From: Closterium sp. NIES-65
Lineage: Eukaryota > Streptophyta > Zygnematophyceae > Desmidiales > Closteriaceae
DNA length: 64,000 bases
Reading direction: 5' to 3'
NCBI GenBank assembly: GCA_948144175.1
Contig: CANXME010002010.1
Location: 682,001-746,000 of the forward strand
The notes beneath the pieces were generated by a model that saw nothing but the letters and a program-made list of their open reading frames with translations, was not told the DNA's origin and ran no database searches. The translations under genes were made by a program, and so were the position numbers. This document shows positions 31,632-43,816 of the stretch, in pieces (within the stretch, counting starts at the first letter, position 1; each line of letters begins with the position of its first letter).

Positions 31632-34600
31632 TCAAGAAGTGAGCAAGTGAGGCAAGACAGGCACAAGACCCAGCTTCGTGCAGCAGCGCTGATGATCACA
31701 AGGCGCAAGTGCCTTGATGAAGACATCAACAGTGTTGGCCTCAGAGGCCACGTACGCAAGTTGCAACTGTCCACGCTGCTGTACCTCACGAGCAAGAAAG
31801 TAGCGGAGAGCAATGTGCTTTGTCCTGTGCTCCAAACGCTGCTCTCGACACAAGGCCAGCATGGCCTTGTTGTCTACGTACAAAACTGGAGGAGAACGAG
31901 GCGACTCTCCAAGGTCGGTCAGCAGGTAGGTGAGCCAGCGAAGCTCCTGGGCAGCCATAGCCCCGGCGTAGATCTCAGCCTCACAACTGGAGCCGAGAAC
32001 AGAAGACGAGCAGGTAGCCCGCCACGAAACAGAGCCGGAACCAAGGCTGAAGGTGTAACCCTGTGACGACCGCTGCGTAGCCTGGTCGTCAGCCCAAGAA
32101 GCGTCCACGTGCCCAGTGAGGACCACTGGACTGCGCCCTCCAAGCACTAGCCCCATGCCCGATGTACTGCACAAGTAGCGCAACACCCTCTTCGCTGCAG
32201 CCATGTGCTCTGGTCGGTGTCTCCCAGGAGCAACATAGCGTGCGAGAATGCTAAGAGGGTATGCAAGGTCAGGTCGTGTGCAGGTCATCAGGTACATGAG
32301 GCAGCCAACAAGCTCTGCATACGGGCCACTCGACTCTACGGACTCATCCAAAGGCAGAGCTAAGAGCGAGTTGCGAGTAGACAGAGGAGTGGCCTGAGGC
32401 GAGGAGTACGTGAAGCCGAAGCGCTGAAGGACCTGCTGCACCATGTGTGACTGAGTCAGGGTAATGGTGCGGCGTGCTCTGTCCCGGGTGATCTGCAAGC
32501 CAAGGTAGCTGCGCAGTTCACCCAGGTCAGTGCACGTGTGTCTCTTCTGCAGCTCGGACTTCACGTAGGCCAGTCCAGCAGTGTCAGCTGTGGCAAAGAC
32601 CAAGTCGTCGATGTACACGAGGATGTAGAACGGCGGCAGAGAGGTGTCGGTGCGCAGAAACAGCGACGGGTCTGCAGTGGAAGGAGCAAACCCAAGTGCC
32701 GCCAGCGTAGTCCTCAGTGTGTCGTGCCACTCACGCGGCGCCTGGCGGAGACCGTAGACTGGACGCCGGAGACTCCACTGGGTACCAGGAGGGAAAGACC
32801 CAGTGAAGCCAGGTGGGCGACGCAGCCAGATCTCCTCGTGCAGGCTGCCCTGCAAGAAGGCGGTGCTGAAGTCGAGAGAGTGCAGCTCGTAGTCACGGTG
32901 AGCAGCAACGTGCAGCAGAACCCGAAGAGTGGTCATCTTCGGGGTGGGGGAGAAGGTCTGAAAGTAGTCAACTCCCTGCCGCTGTCTAAAGCCACGAGCC
33001 ACGTAACGCGCCTTGAAGACAGGCGGAGAACCCGGGGGCCGCTTCACCCTGAAAATCCACATGCCACTGACGATGTTCGCCCCAGGAGGGGGGACAGCGT
33101 CAACGTAGGTGCCTGTGGACTTCCAGGAAGCCATCTCTGCATCCATAGCTGCCTGCCACTGAGAGGAGTAGGGACCCTCTATCGCCTCCTCGTAAGAGCG
33201 CGGAGTCGGGATGTCTAGTGCATCCGGGTCTCCCTCAGGGGTGAGCAGTACAGACGCGAGATGAGGTGAAGCTGCGGCCAGACACTGGAACTCCTCCTAC
33301 CTATCCTCAAGGACGTCCGTGCCAAGGGCACACTCACCCCCGATGGACGGAGGACAAGTAGACTCAGACTCAGCGACAAGACTAGCAGCGTAGTCTAGGC
33401 GACAGCGCGCAGCAAAGTCGACGAGCTCAGTAACAAGGGCAGACGCAGCAGAAGACTCGAAAGAAGGGTCTGTGACGGCAGTAGCAAAGAGACGCGTGAC
33501 AGTAGGACTCGCAGCACGAAGAGAGTCCGACTCCGGGTCGGCAAGAGCAGGAAGAGAGGAAGCGGGAGGAGAAGGCAAAGGGGCACGTAGAGGAGCAGTA
33601 GACAGACGCAGAGACATCCGGTGCGTGCCAGGGACAGGAGGAGGACGCTGACGCGAACCACGACCACTAGTGCGCGCAGCACAAACAGGCGACGCAGGAC
33701 GAGACGCAGGCTCACGACGCTCAGTAAGACCTCCAGTCGGACCAGCGTAGGGAGAAGGAGCAGGCAAAGGGGAGGCAGGCTGTAGCTGTGACTGTGACTG
33801 GACAGGCTGTGGACCCTCTAAGGGAGGAGGAGGAGGACCAGGAGAAGGTGTAAGACCAAGAACCTGTTGCAGGAGCGAAACGAAGTATGGTCGGGGCCGC
33901 GTGGCGACGCCAGAAACAGCAGGGACAGCACCAGTACCCCCAGCAGCAGTACCCGCTCCAGCAGCACCTCTAGTAGCTCCAGAACCCCCAGCAGCACCTC
34001 CAGTAGCCCCAGAATCTCCAGCAGTACCAGGAGAACTGCCAGTCGGACCGCCAGCGGTAGTCTCAGCGCCAACACGCTCAGCAGCACCAGCTCCAGGAGA
34101 ACCCGCAAACCCAGCTGCTCCAGAACTACCAGTACGAGCACCTCCGGGACGCGCGGCAGAAGCACCCTCAGCAGCCGAAGAACCTCCAGCACCAGCAGCA
34201 CGCCTCCAGCGCCGGGCAAACCACTCACGCAGCTCCTGTGGGGAGAGTGGCTCTCGGCGAGACGAAGCACTCGGAGAACCTCTAAGCGAAGAACCTCCAG
34301 GCTCAGGACCCTAAGGCAAAGCACCTCCAGGCGTAGCACCTCCAGTCTCAGTACCCCCAGGCTCAGCACCCCCAGGCTCAGCACCCCCAGGCTCAGCACC
34401 CCCAGGCTCAGCACCCCCAGGCTTAGCACCCCCAGGCTCAGCACCCCCAGACTCCGCACCCCCAAGCTCCGCACCCCTAGGCTCAGCACCCCCAGGCACA
34501 GCACCCCCAGTCACAGCACCCCTAGGATCAGCACCCACAGCAGAACCAGAGTCACCAGTGACCTCGACAGGCTCGAACGCGTCTACCTGGGACACACCTG

Positions 34601-37180
34601 AAGGGGCAGGACCCTGAGGGGGAAGGGGGTCTACCGGGGGGGGACCTGGTACCAAGAAGAGCGGGGGTGGGGGGAGGGACGGAGTGCGGTAGGAGAAGAG
34701 GCAGTAGTAGGGTACCGACTCGTCGAACGTGACGTCCTGGGAGGACAGAACACGGCGAGAGGTGGGGTGGTAGAACTGCCACCCAGGGACGTCGGGGGGG
34801 AACCCCAGGAAGACGCAGGGAGCAGCGCGAGGGGACAGCTTGTCCGCAGACAAGTCGCGGACAAACGCCCGAGATCCCCATACCCGGAACGCCGACGCAT
34901 CGCCAACCTTCCCCGTCCACAGCACGGCTGGGGAGGTCTCCGGCCTGGAGACCCTGGGGTGGAGGTTGATCTGATGCGCCGCGTACCTGACCGCAAACGG
35001 CCACAGAAAATGGGGGGCAGCCGCATGCATCATAGACGTACGAGCGACGTCCATGACCATGCCAATGCGGCGCTCTGCAATCCCATTTTGCTGCGGTGAG
35101 TCCGGAAGCGTGAAGGTCTGGCGGATGCCTCGCGCACGACAGTAGGCACGCAGAAGGCCAGAGGAGAACTCTCCGCCCCTGTCCGAGTGCAGACGCAACA
35201 CAGGAAAGTCCGAGGCGAAGCTCTGCCTGAGCTGGAGACGAGCTGCGCGGATCCAGTCGATCAGCACCTCAGTGACATCACCCTTGCTGCGCAAGGGGAA
35301 GACTGTGGTGTAACGCGAGTAGTCGTCAACCACCAACAGGAAGTAGCGCTCTTGACCGAGTCCACGGACGCGGGCAGGGCCCCACACGTCCATGTGAAGC
35401 GTCTGCAACGGAGCCTCTGTCGAAGGAAACTGGGAGGAGTGAGGGGCAGCACGCTGGCGCCCCTAGACACAGGGGACACAGGCAGGGCCAGGGCCCTGAG
35501 GAAGGGGAGGGAGGGACTGGGGAAGACCAGACACAAGAAGACAGGAGGCCATGCCTCTGAGCCGAAGCAGAGAGGGGTGACCCAGGCGGTGGTGCCAGAG
35601 GAGAGTCTCGTGAGACAGGCGACGACACGAACAGGGGGCAGACTCAGGACCAGACCTGGACGCTGCAGCAAACACCTGACCTGACCAAGGGACCCTACCA
35701 GACTCAAGAACTGGAGGAGAAGTAGTGGTCAGTGTGTACAGGCTCGACCCTGGCTGACGTGTAAACGTAGCCAGGTGACGACCTGTGCTAGCCTCTGTGC
35801 AGTGCGTCACTCGCTGACGAGCAGGGGTGAACTGGTGGACTCCCGCATCCTGTAGGTCAGCACCACTCACCAAGTTCGTAGAGAACGAGGGGAGGTAGAG
35901 ACCAGACAGGGTGCCAGAGGGAGCCGCCGGACACGGGAGGACTGTGGAGAAGCGAGACAGAACAGGACCCCCAGAGGGGTCAGCCAGGGACACCGCAACC
36001 GGCCGACCAAGCGGCGTGAGTGTGGTGCGGTCCCGAAAGAAGGAGCGAGACGCTCCAGAGTCAAGGGTGAAAGTGTGGGAGGCCGAAGCCGACGCAGTAC
36101 CTTAGAGCGCAGACTCACTAGTACCTGAGAGAGCAGTCTCACCAGTACCTGAGAGTACAGACGCACTGGCACCTAGAGCAGAAGCCTCGCTGGCACCTAG
36201 AGCAGCAGTACCAATGCCCGGGTCGGGCGGGAAACACCGGTAACAGTCACCCTCATCACTAATGGTCACAGCATACATGGCAGCAAGGATAGCATCAAAG
36301 TCAAGATCAAAGATAGCTACACCAGCCCTAGACAGCTCTCCCCAGCGGGGGATCTCCGCGGCCTCCGGGAACTGCTGGCGCCAAGCGTCCGTCAGGCGGC
36401 CAAAGCAGCGCTGGGCGGTGTGGGTACCCCCACACTGCTCTCCAGCGCGGTCGCCTGTGCGAAGAACGTAGGTGCAGGGACCAAAACCCCCACCACGCTG
36501 ACGCTGCGTGTACCACTCACGGAGCTGCTGAGGGGTGGGGACGTCGCGAGAACGCTGCTGCTGCTGCTGCTGCTGGCGCTGACCACCCCCAGAGCTGCTC
36601 CGCTGCGAAGCGCCACTCCGACCACCTCCACCACCGCCACCCCCGCCTCCGCCTCCACCGCCCCCGCCTCCGCCTCCACCGCCGCCGCCTCCGCCACCTC
36701 CGCTCCCACCGCCACCGCCGCCGCCACCCCCACCTCCAGTGCCGCCACTAGCACCCCCACCCCCGCCACCACCTCCACCGCCACCCCCACTCCCTCCGCC
36801 GCCTCCACCTCCACCTCCACCGCCCCCGCTGGCCCCACCCGCTCCCTTGCCCCCCTTGCCCTTGCCAGAGCGGCGTCTCCCGCTAGGGGCAGACGCCGCA
36901 CCGACTGACTCAAGACCAACGAGGTCGGCCGCAGCGGCAGAGGCGACAGAGGGCAGGAGAGGGGACCGAGAACACCCCTCAAAGATGGGGGCGCGGGGGT
37001 CACCTCGAGAGGCTCCTATAGCGACTATGCTCTTCTCCGCCGCTAGGAGGGCCTTCTCGAGGCTGTCGACTGTGAGGTTGGTGGGACAGACCGCGAGGAA
37101 GTGGTCTCGAACTACACCAAGGGAGTCAGGGAGGCGAGTGACTAAAACGTAGAGAGTGATGTACATGGGGGGGGGGGGGG
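31632..37180 (-). pseudogene. Element G gag C-terminal half and pol
   Basis: One minus-strand frame from the C-run at 37167-37180 to the stop at 31632. It contains PMYITLYVLVTRLPDSLGVV, a Gly-rich tract of ~90 residues, the Cys/His block CTYVLRTGDRAGEQCGGTHT and the protease region. Gag-pre-integrase follows (LLWHHRLGHPSLLRLRGM). Integrase has LHMDVWGPARVRGLGQERYF, LHSDRGGEFSSGLL and QQNGIAERRIG. After the GGAEPGG linker, RT has WIFRVKRP, DFSTAFLQGSL and LVYIDDLVFATADTAG (YIDD), and RNase H has LTGHVDASWADDQATQRSSQ and LYVDNKAMLALCRE. Stops: TAA 36102, TAG 35463, TAG 34311, TAG 33297. The last two protein-domain blocks are otherwise unbroken. Confidence 0.9.
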
Positions 37181-37641
37181 TTCTTGGCGCAGAAGTCAGC
37201 AGGAAGCGCAGCGCGGTAGCGAGTGTCACTAGTGCGGAGGTGCGTAATGAGATCAGCGACACTGGGAAAGGCGGCAAGGTCAGGGAAGAGGAAGGGGAGC
37301 ATGAGGCGGCTCAGTGCAGCAGTGGCAGGGGAGGAGTAGCGCGCAACTACAGCGTCGTACAAGGTCTGGGCACTCTTGTACTGGCTAAAGTGCGCGCGCT
37401 CAGCGGTAGGCAGGTGGTGACGCACAGCAAGACGTGCAGCAGCATCGCGCATGGCCCACTGTGAGCGAACAGTGGCGTCAGCATCAGCAGCAGGGGCAGG
37501 GACGGCGCGAGAGGTGAGGTCAAAGAGAGAAAGACCGTCTGCCCTATCGCACTGTAAGAACAGCTGCAGGTCGTCGACCCAGACCTCAAAGTCAATGGCA
37601 CGACCCTCAGTGTCAAAAGCTAGGACACTAGGGGTAGCCAT
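37126..37641 (-). pseudogene. Element G gag, N-terminal half
   Basis: The ATG at 37641 (minus) reads MATPSVLAFDTEGRAIDFEV, WVDDLQLFLQCDRADGLSLF and YKSAQTLYDAVVARYSSPAT to ADFCAKNPPPP. The frame is then lost in a 14-base C-run (37167-37180 G on the + strand), and gag continues in the overlapping frame. The same frame is open upstream of the ATG through the leader for about 190 further codons of Pro/Arg/Ala-rich repeats. I treat these as leader, not protein. Confidence 0.85.
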
Positions 37642-38622
37642 GACTGCAGCCGGCGATCTCACCAGACAGGACGGGTTGGGGAGCACAGCAGCACAGTAAA
37701 CACGGCAGCTCGGCCGGCCCAGCAGCAACAGCAGCACCTCGGCACCAGCGGCTCGGCTCCTCGGGCGGCTCAGGCGGCTCGGGCGGCTGGGGCGGCTCAG
37801 GCGGCTCGGGCGGCTCGGGCGGCTCGGGCGGCTCGGGCGGCTTGGGCGGCTCGGGCTGTCAGCGGCACAGGCGGCTCCTGCGGCTTGGCTCCACAGCTGC
37901 GCAGGTGGCTCGGGCTGGTGTCTCACGGCAGGGACGGGTGGTGCACGGGTGGCCGGGAGCTGGGCCGGGACGGGTAGCGCGCGGGCGGTTGGGAGCGGGG
38001 CCGGGACGGGTGGCACACGGGCGGCTGGGAGCGGGGCCGGGACGAGTGACGCACGGGCGGCTGGGAGCGGGGCCGGGACGGGCTGCGCACGGGCGACGAG
38101 GGGCCGGGAAGGGTGTGCGCGGCCGGGACGGGTGGCGCACGGGTGGCGTGGGGCCGGATCGGGCGGCGCACGGCGTCGAGGGGCCTGGCGGGCAGCGCGC
38201 GGGCGTCTAGGGGGGGCCAAGACGGGCGGCTCGCGGGCACTAAGGGCAGCGCGCGGGCAGCATGGGGCCTAGACGGGCGGCTCGCGGGCTAGAAGGGCAG
38301 CGCGCGGGCGGCGTGGGGCCTGGACGGGCGGCGCGCGGGCTCGAAGGGCAGCGCGCGGGCGGCGTGGGGCGTGGACGGGCGGCGTGCGGGTGTCTAGGGG
38401 CCGGGACGGGCGGCGCGCGAGCGTCTTAGGGCGGAGCGCGGGCGTCAAGGGGCCAGAACAGGCGGCGCGTGGGCGTCTAAGGGCGGCACGCGGGCGTCTA
38501 GGGGCCGTTAGGGCAGATCGAAAAAGTAAGAGAAAGGGCCCGGAGCGCGCTCCGGGCAGAAAAAAAAGTTCGATGTGGTGGGCCCTAAGCACAGTTCCCA
38601 CGGGGGAACCTGCTCGATACCA
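37642..38622 (-). repeat. Leader of element G
   Basis: About 980 bp of GC-rich repeats: ggctcgggcggctcgggcgg near 37760-37860, then ~40 bp units with gggccgggacgggtggcgca (37940-38160) and cggcgcgcgggc words (38220-38500). The primer site is at 38610-38622 (TGGTATCGAGCAGG on the element strand). Confidence 0.78.
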
Positions 38623-38754
38623 TGAGAAAGTTAGAACGAGAATGAAATGACTATGAACGGAGTGAGTACAAATAGGAAACCCTAATTGGGTTGTACCCCC
38701 TATGGGATACCCCACTATAGCCTACACAAATAAGTAAGCTATAATGTTCTGACA
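38623..38754 (-). repeat. 5' LTR of element G
   Basis: 132 bp copy of 31288-31419, followed by TSD tggga at 38755-38759. Confidence 0.94.
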
Positions 38755-38759
38755 TGGGA

Positions 38760-40026
38760 CGCGGTCAATATGCGTTGGGTCATGGAGAACACCATGCTAG
38801 GGGAAGCCGTCGCAGCTGAAACCAGATGGGGAAGCATCGCCGACGCACCTGCAGAAGAAACAACAGAACCAGAAATTACTGAAGAAGCACCAGAAGCAGA
38901 GGCGGAGGAATCACTGACGGAGTACGGGCCTCACCTGCTTCCCATCACGACAGACGGCCGAGACTATCTTCGCCTCGAGACAAGGGGAGTGGCGATCGGC
39001 GACACCAACCCCGAGGGAGAAGAAATCACGGAGCTCGAAGATCGTCACGCACGACCCTCGCCCACGCGTCCAGAGAAACCACTGGAGCTGCCGGTGACAA
39101 TGGACACTGCTGCCATCGGCGACTCCAGCGGAACATATTATGGCGTGACAATTCAAGCAGCAGCAGTTCAAGTCACCGTGCCCGATGAACCTACGGACGC
39201 AACAAGGCAAGAAACAACATAGGAGATATTAGCACGAGAAAAGGAGCTGTACACGTGCACCAAGGGGTATCGAGCTGACGGAGAAATCTGGCATCAACGC
39301 ATGGGACACCCATCAATCGAGGTGCTCAACAACTGCATCAACGCAAATGTTTTTGCGGCAGACGCACTGTTGCTGCCCGATGGTAAACTGCTGAAACCAC
39401 GAACCGATCTACCCAACTGCACCGTCTGCCCAGCAGCCGCGCTCCGCCACACGCCCTTTGCCGAAAAGATCCCTGGAGCCGAACGATACAAGCCACTGGA
39501 GAAATTCTACAGCGACTTTTTGGTCCTCACGGCGAAAGGAGTTGGAGGGTAGCAGTACACCCTTACCTTCATCGACGCCGGCACACGCTTCGTTTGGGCT
39601 GTCAACGTCAAGGATCGCTACCTCGCCTTCTGCTGCTTTGAGGTCTGGCTCGCCATGGCGGAAAACCAAAGTGACGGCCACAAGCTGAAGGCGTTCCAGA
39701 CAGATGGAGCCCTGGAGTACATGTCGGACGACTTCAAAACCCTATGCCAGCAGAAAGGGATCAAGAGGATGGTCTCCTTGCCCTATGCCCACGAGCAGCA
39801 GGGATTGGCGGAGAGAACCAACAGGAGCCTCGCGACAAAAATGCGAGCCCTCATGAAGCAGTCGGCTATGCCAACCAAGTATTGGCCCTTCGCCATGGCA
39901 CATGCAGTCCGGTTGCACAACATGCTTTCCTCGAAAGCACTGCCCAACAAAATCTCACCTTTCAAGGAGTGGACCGGAAAACACCCCGATACACGCATGC
40001 TGCGAGTCTTCGGGTGTATGGTATAG
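38760..40026 (+). pseudogene. Element E linker, Gag-pre-integrase and integrase
   Basis: 38770-39222 is an acidic region (EEAPEAEAEESLTEYG) with an extra stop at 39220. The Gag-pre-integrase zinc motif follows: WHQRMGHPSIEVLNNCINAN and CTVCPAAALRH. Integrase begins at YKPLEKFYSDFLVLTAKGVG (first Asp region) and meets TAG at 39550. It continues in frame as YTLTFIDAGTRFVWAVNVKD, FQTDGALEYMSDDFKTLC (second Asp, with GALEY replacing the usual GGEF) and HEQQGLAERTNRSLATKMRA (Glu). TAG at 40024 ends it after MLRVFGCMV. Downstream homology (WGIHLGIESEYHAW) is in other frames to about 40190. Confidence 0.85.
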
Positions 40027-40281
40027 TACCGCCCCCACACTGCCCGAACCGGAAAATTTGAAGATCGCGCTCGCTGGGGCATTCACCTCGGAATCGAATC
40101 CGAATATCATGCCTGGACCATTCTGGACTTCGCCACCCACCAGCTCACGCGTTCACGTGACTGCATCTTCTACGAAAGACTGACCCTACCACTGTACCGC
40201 CACCACCGCACTGCACAGAACGCACCGGACAGCCTCTTCCAAGGACAGCACAGCTACGCCAACAATGAGGACGATGTTGAC

Positions 40282-42175
40282 GTGGCAGGACAACAGCCGG
40301 ACGAGGCAACAGCAGCAGACGCAGCACCCTTCATCCCCGTTACGGAGCAGTTCGCCACTCCCGCATTCTTTCCAACAGACACCGACCCCCATAAAGCACT
40401 ACAAGCACAACACGATTACGCAAGTGCAGAAATGCACTCACCCATGAACGAAGACCCAGCTCGAGATTCATCTCGCGACACCTTTCGCGACATCCCTGGT
40501 GATGACGACGATGTAATCGAAGTTACCACCACGGCCGAATCCAACCTCACAGGCCTTCGCTTCCTCGGCCTCGCTGTCACCATACGGGGTAACCGCCAGC
40601 TGCTCGAGCCCACCACCGTTCGCCAAGCCCTCAATGGGCCCGACGCCGAGAAATGGAGAGCCGCCATGGCCGCAGAGGTCGCTGCACTACAACGTCGTGG
40701 AACCTGGAAGCTGGTACCACGCCGCCACGCAAAGAGGAGGAAGATTCTTATAGGGAAGTGGGTCTTCCGCATCAAGACTCTGGCGGATGGAACGGTCGAG
40801 AAGTTTAAGGCGCGATGGGTAGTTCGCGGATTCGAGCAGACACAGTTTGTTGACTACAACCAGACCTTCGCACCTGTCGGCCGTCACACCTCGGTGCGCA
40901 TTCTCCTCTGCATCGTCGCCGTCAAACAGTGTCCGCTCCGCAAGAACGACGTCTCCAACGCGTTCCCGTACGCAATCGTCGACGCCGTCATCTACGTCGA
41001 GCAACCGCATGCGTTCGAGGAAGAGGGAGACGCTATTTGCCTTCTTCAAAAGTCCCTGTACGGCATCAAACAGGCACCACGCCTATGGCAACAGCATCTT
41101 CACGGCGTTCTCATCGAGCTCGGTTTCCAGCAGCTTCCCCACGATCAGGGGATGTACCGCCTCGAATCCCGCGGCCACTTCATTCTGCTCGTCGCCTACG
41201 TCGACGACCTTCTCTATACTGGCGACGACAACGAACTGCTCGATCAAATCGAACGCGAAATTCAGGAGAAGCCGGAGGTTACGATCGACCTCGAGGTTAC
41301 TCAGTTCCTCGGGCTCAACATCACTCAAACCGCGGACACGATTCATCTCTCAGCCGCAAAGTACGCCGAGACTCTCGCTAAGAAGTTCGGGATAGCTCCC
41401 ATCGGTATAACCACCCCATTCCGCATTCCTCCGCCTAACCACGAGCCCGACACTACTCCGCTCTCACCGGCTGATCACCGCCTCTACCAGCAGCAGCTCG
41501 GATGCCTACTGTTCGACGCCGTCACATGCCGCCCGGACTTACATCGCCAGCCAGCTCGCCCAGTACCTGCGCCGACCTGAAGGGGAGAACCTAGCCGACC
41601 TGCGCCGCGCCCTATAGTACTTCATCTCTACGCTTGACGTCGGACTCACCTACAAGGCCAACTTAACAGCGCCCCTACAACTCACAGGCTACGTGGACGC
41701 GGACCATGCTGGGGACGTAGATTACAGGAGGTCCCGCACAGGCTTCATTTTCAAACTCGAGCATGCAGGAACCATCTCCTGGAACTCCAACAAACAGGAG
41801 CTCATTGCCCTTTCGTCAGCAGAAGCAGAATTCATCGCAGCAAGCTCGGCGGTTCGCGAAGGACTCTACCTCACGGAACTCCTGCAGGAAACGAAGACGG
41901 AGATGAGCTCGTCCTTCAAGTTACTCTGCGACAACCAGAGCGCGATCAAAATCGCCAACAAGCCAGGCTTCGTCAACCACACGAAACACATCGCCCTGCG
42001 TTACTTCTTCGTGAAAGACGAAATCAACAAAGGGAAAGTCCAGCTCACCTACCGTCCAACTAGCGAAATGGCAGCTGACTTCCTCACGAAGGAACGGCCA
42101 CGTCAGAAGTTCCAGTACTGCTCGGATCTGTGCGGAGTCACTCGCAAAAGCCACGTGACGCACCTCCATGAATGA
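40282..42175 (+). pseudogene. Element E reverse transcriptase and RNase H
   Basis: The 40282-41580 reading has an acidic N-terminus. RVT_2 follows: WRAAMAAEVAALQRRGTWKL, KWVFRIKTLADGTVEKFKAR, VVRGFEQTQFVDYNQTFAPV, NDVSNAFPYA (first catalytic Asp) and VAYVDDLLYTGDD (YVDD). A frameshift near 41540 (VTCRPDL, then out of register) separates RNase H. RNase H resumes at about 41640-42175 with YVDADHAGDVDYRRSRTGFI, LSSAEAEFIAASSAVREGLY, LCDNQSAIKIANKPGFVNHT and MAADFLTKERPRQKFQYCSD. The stop is at 42173. Catalytic residues appear conserved. Confidence 0.88.
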
Positions 42176-42182
42176 AGGGGAG
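42170..42182 (+). other. Polypurine tract of element E
   Basis: gaatgaaggggag lies directly before the 3' LTR at 42183, overlapping the RNase H stop. Confidence 0.75.
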
Positions 42183-42649
42183 TGTTGGAGTATGAAGGGA
42201 ATTGTACTTGGCATTCCCGTAGGTGCAGCAGTATCGCACCCGACCTTATCGAAGCAGCAACACCCGCAGCATCGGATCAGCCCATATCAAGGGCAGGAAG
42301 GTCAACAGTCGCAAGAGTCAACTGTCGCGACTGTTGACCATCTGGACCGACGTTTGACCTACCATCGAGGAATGGCAACAGGCGTAACCGTACAAGTTAC
42401 ATACAGCGACTCGATAACAAGAAAGTAGCGCAATAGCCAGAGTCACTGTAGAATTGCCTGTAAACCATTTATAATAAGGGAATGTACCCCTTAGAGTACA
42501 TGGCTAGACTAGGACTATTTATATTTCCTGTATTCTATCTTTTAATCAACTTGGTCATTTACATTCACTATGATCTGAGTTCTTACAAGTCTTCCGCTAC
42601 CAACTCTACCAAAGCACCTCCTATTCTATCCAAGGTCCTCACTCTAACA
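42183..42649 (+). repeat. 3' LTR of element E
   Basis: 467 bp copy of 9713-10180, followed by TSD attgg (42650-42654). Confidence 0.94.
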
Positions 42650-42654
42650 ATTGG

Positions 42655-42768
42655 TTGGGCACGAATTGTTGCAAGACCTTGCAGTCGTACAGAACTTTAC
42701 ATCCGTCAATTGGGCAGCTGTGGGTAGAGAGAATTCTCGATCCTACCAGTTAGTTGGCTGGATGGAGG
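42655..42768. repeat. Ancestral unit, copy 2, second piece
   Basis: ttgggcacgaattgttgcaa through gttggctggatggagg, matching 9319-9433 of copy 1. The last five bases ggagg are the TSD of element H. Confidence 0.85.
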
Positions 42769-43688
42769 TGCGGAGATACACTCTACAACGGTTGTGAGCT
42801 AGACTACAGGGTTGGCACAAACTACTAAAGGTGATCGTAGCTTTGCTTGGTTCCTTAGTGCTTGCACATTCACGAGAGAAATTGGCAAGAGTTTTCACTA
42901 GCAAAGTTAAGAATCCAGAATAATGGTTCAAGAAGCAATAACAACAATGACTACATCAGGCACCTAGCAACCCTGCAGCTAGCCTGGTCGACCGCCAGCG
43001 CAGCTCGGTCGACCGCTTGCCAGCATTGCGTAGAGGAGCCGCGCCAGCACTGCAGAAGGGCGACCTGCCAACAAAGCAGGTCGACGGCGTGCCCCGTAGA
43101 ACACAGCAGTGCGCGCGCTCGTAGGTGTGCGCAGATGATTGGCCCGACTTGCCTCGTTGGGCATCCGTCGGCTGTTGTCTGCGCCTGACGAGCCACATCG
43201 ACTTCGGGATACCAGTGCGAAGTCGCCTGCGCCATCGCGACGACGTTCGCGAGCCTTCGCAGAACTCGTCGAGCAGGTTACCCGGTCGACCTGGTCGACC
43301 CCTGGTGCTCTGGTCGACCCCCAGGTGCCTCCGGTCGACCACTGGGTCCCTCTGGTCGACCACCAGGCGCTCCTGGTCGACCACAACTCCCGTCGAGCTA
43401 CCCTCTGGTCGACGGGCCCCTTCCGTCGACCAGAACTGCTCTGTCGACCTCCCGGTCGAACTGTAGGTCGACGGACTGCTTCGTCGACCTCCCGGACGGC
43501 CCACCCGTCGCACAAACCAGTCAGTTGCAGCTGTCGAGCTCCTTGGTCGACAGTAACACCACAGCGGTCCGCTGCAGCTCGACGTAACCTGTCGAGCAGC
43601 TATCCCACTGTGAACGGTCGGCTGCTACTCCCGTGCATCCGACCAAGTCGTCGGCGTTGCCCAAGCAAGGGCGGGGCCAACACTCCAT
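42769..43688 (-). repeat. 3' LTR of element H
   Basis: About 920 bp beginning tgcggagatacactctacaa (+). It matches 49055 onward up to ccaacactccattcc, after which the two diverge. The stretch 42980-43500 is crowded with gtcgac words. Confidence 0.88.
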
Positions 43689-43816
43689 TCCCCTGCCGTG
43701 CTCACGCTTGGGCCTCCAGCCCACACGGCAGTACGCCACGGAGAAAACTCGTCCTCGGCGTGCACCCCACACACAGCACGCCGTCACCACACCAGCCGTG
43801 CAGAAGGGCACGGCAC

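Larger units (their letters stand above)
31288..38754 (-). mobile_element. Element G: small-LTR Ty1/copia retrotransposon (7467 bp)
   Basis: 132 bp LTRs at 31288-31419 and 38623-38754, TSD tggga (31283-31287, 38755-38759), inserted in element E. The 5' LTR is followed on the element strand by primer site TGGTATCGAGCAGG. The 3' LTR is preceded by the polypurine region CCCCCACTTTGCCTATGGGGG. It is structurally complete: leader, gag, protease, integrase, linker, RT, RNase H. Pol is one frame with four nonsense codons, and gag is split by a C-run frameshift. A good reference for the family. Confidence 0.95.
9713..42649 (+). mobile_element. Element E: Ty1/copia retrotransposon, carrying nested A, G and a TRIM-like element
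   Basis: LTRs at 9713-10180 and 42183-42649 share tgttggagtatgaagggaat at the start and cactctaaca at the end. The 5 bp TSD attgg flanks the whole. A primer site (tggtatgagagc) follows the left LTR, and gaatgaaggggag precedes the right LTR. Subtracting the nested elements and their TSDs leaves about 6.6 kb in copia order: gag, protease, integrase, RT, RNase H. Several stops and frame changes and an altered protease motif make it inactive. It is the oldest insertion in this nest because A, G and the TRIM all sit in it. Confidence 0.94.
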
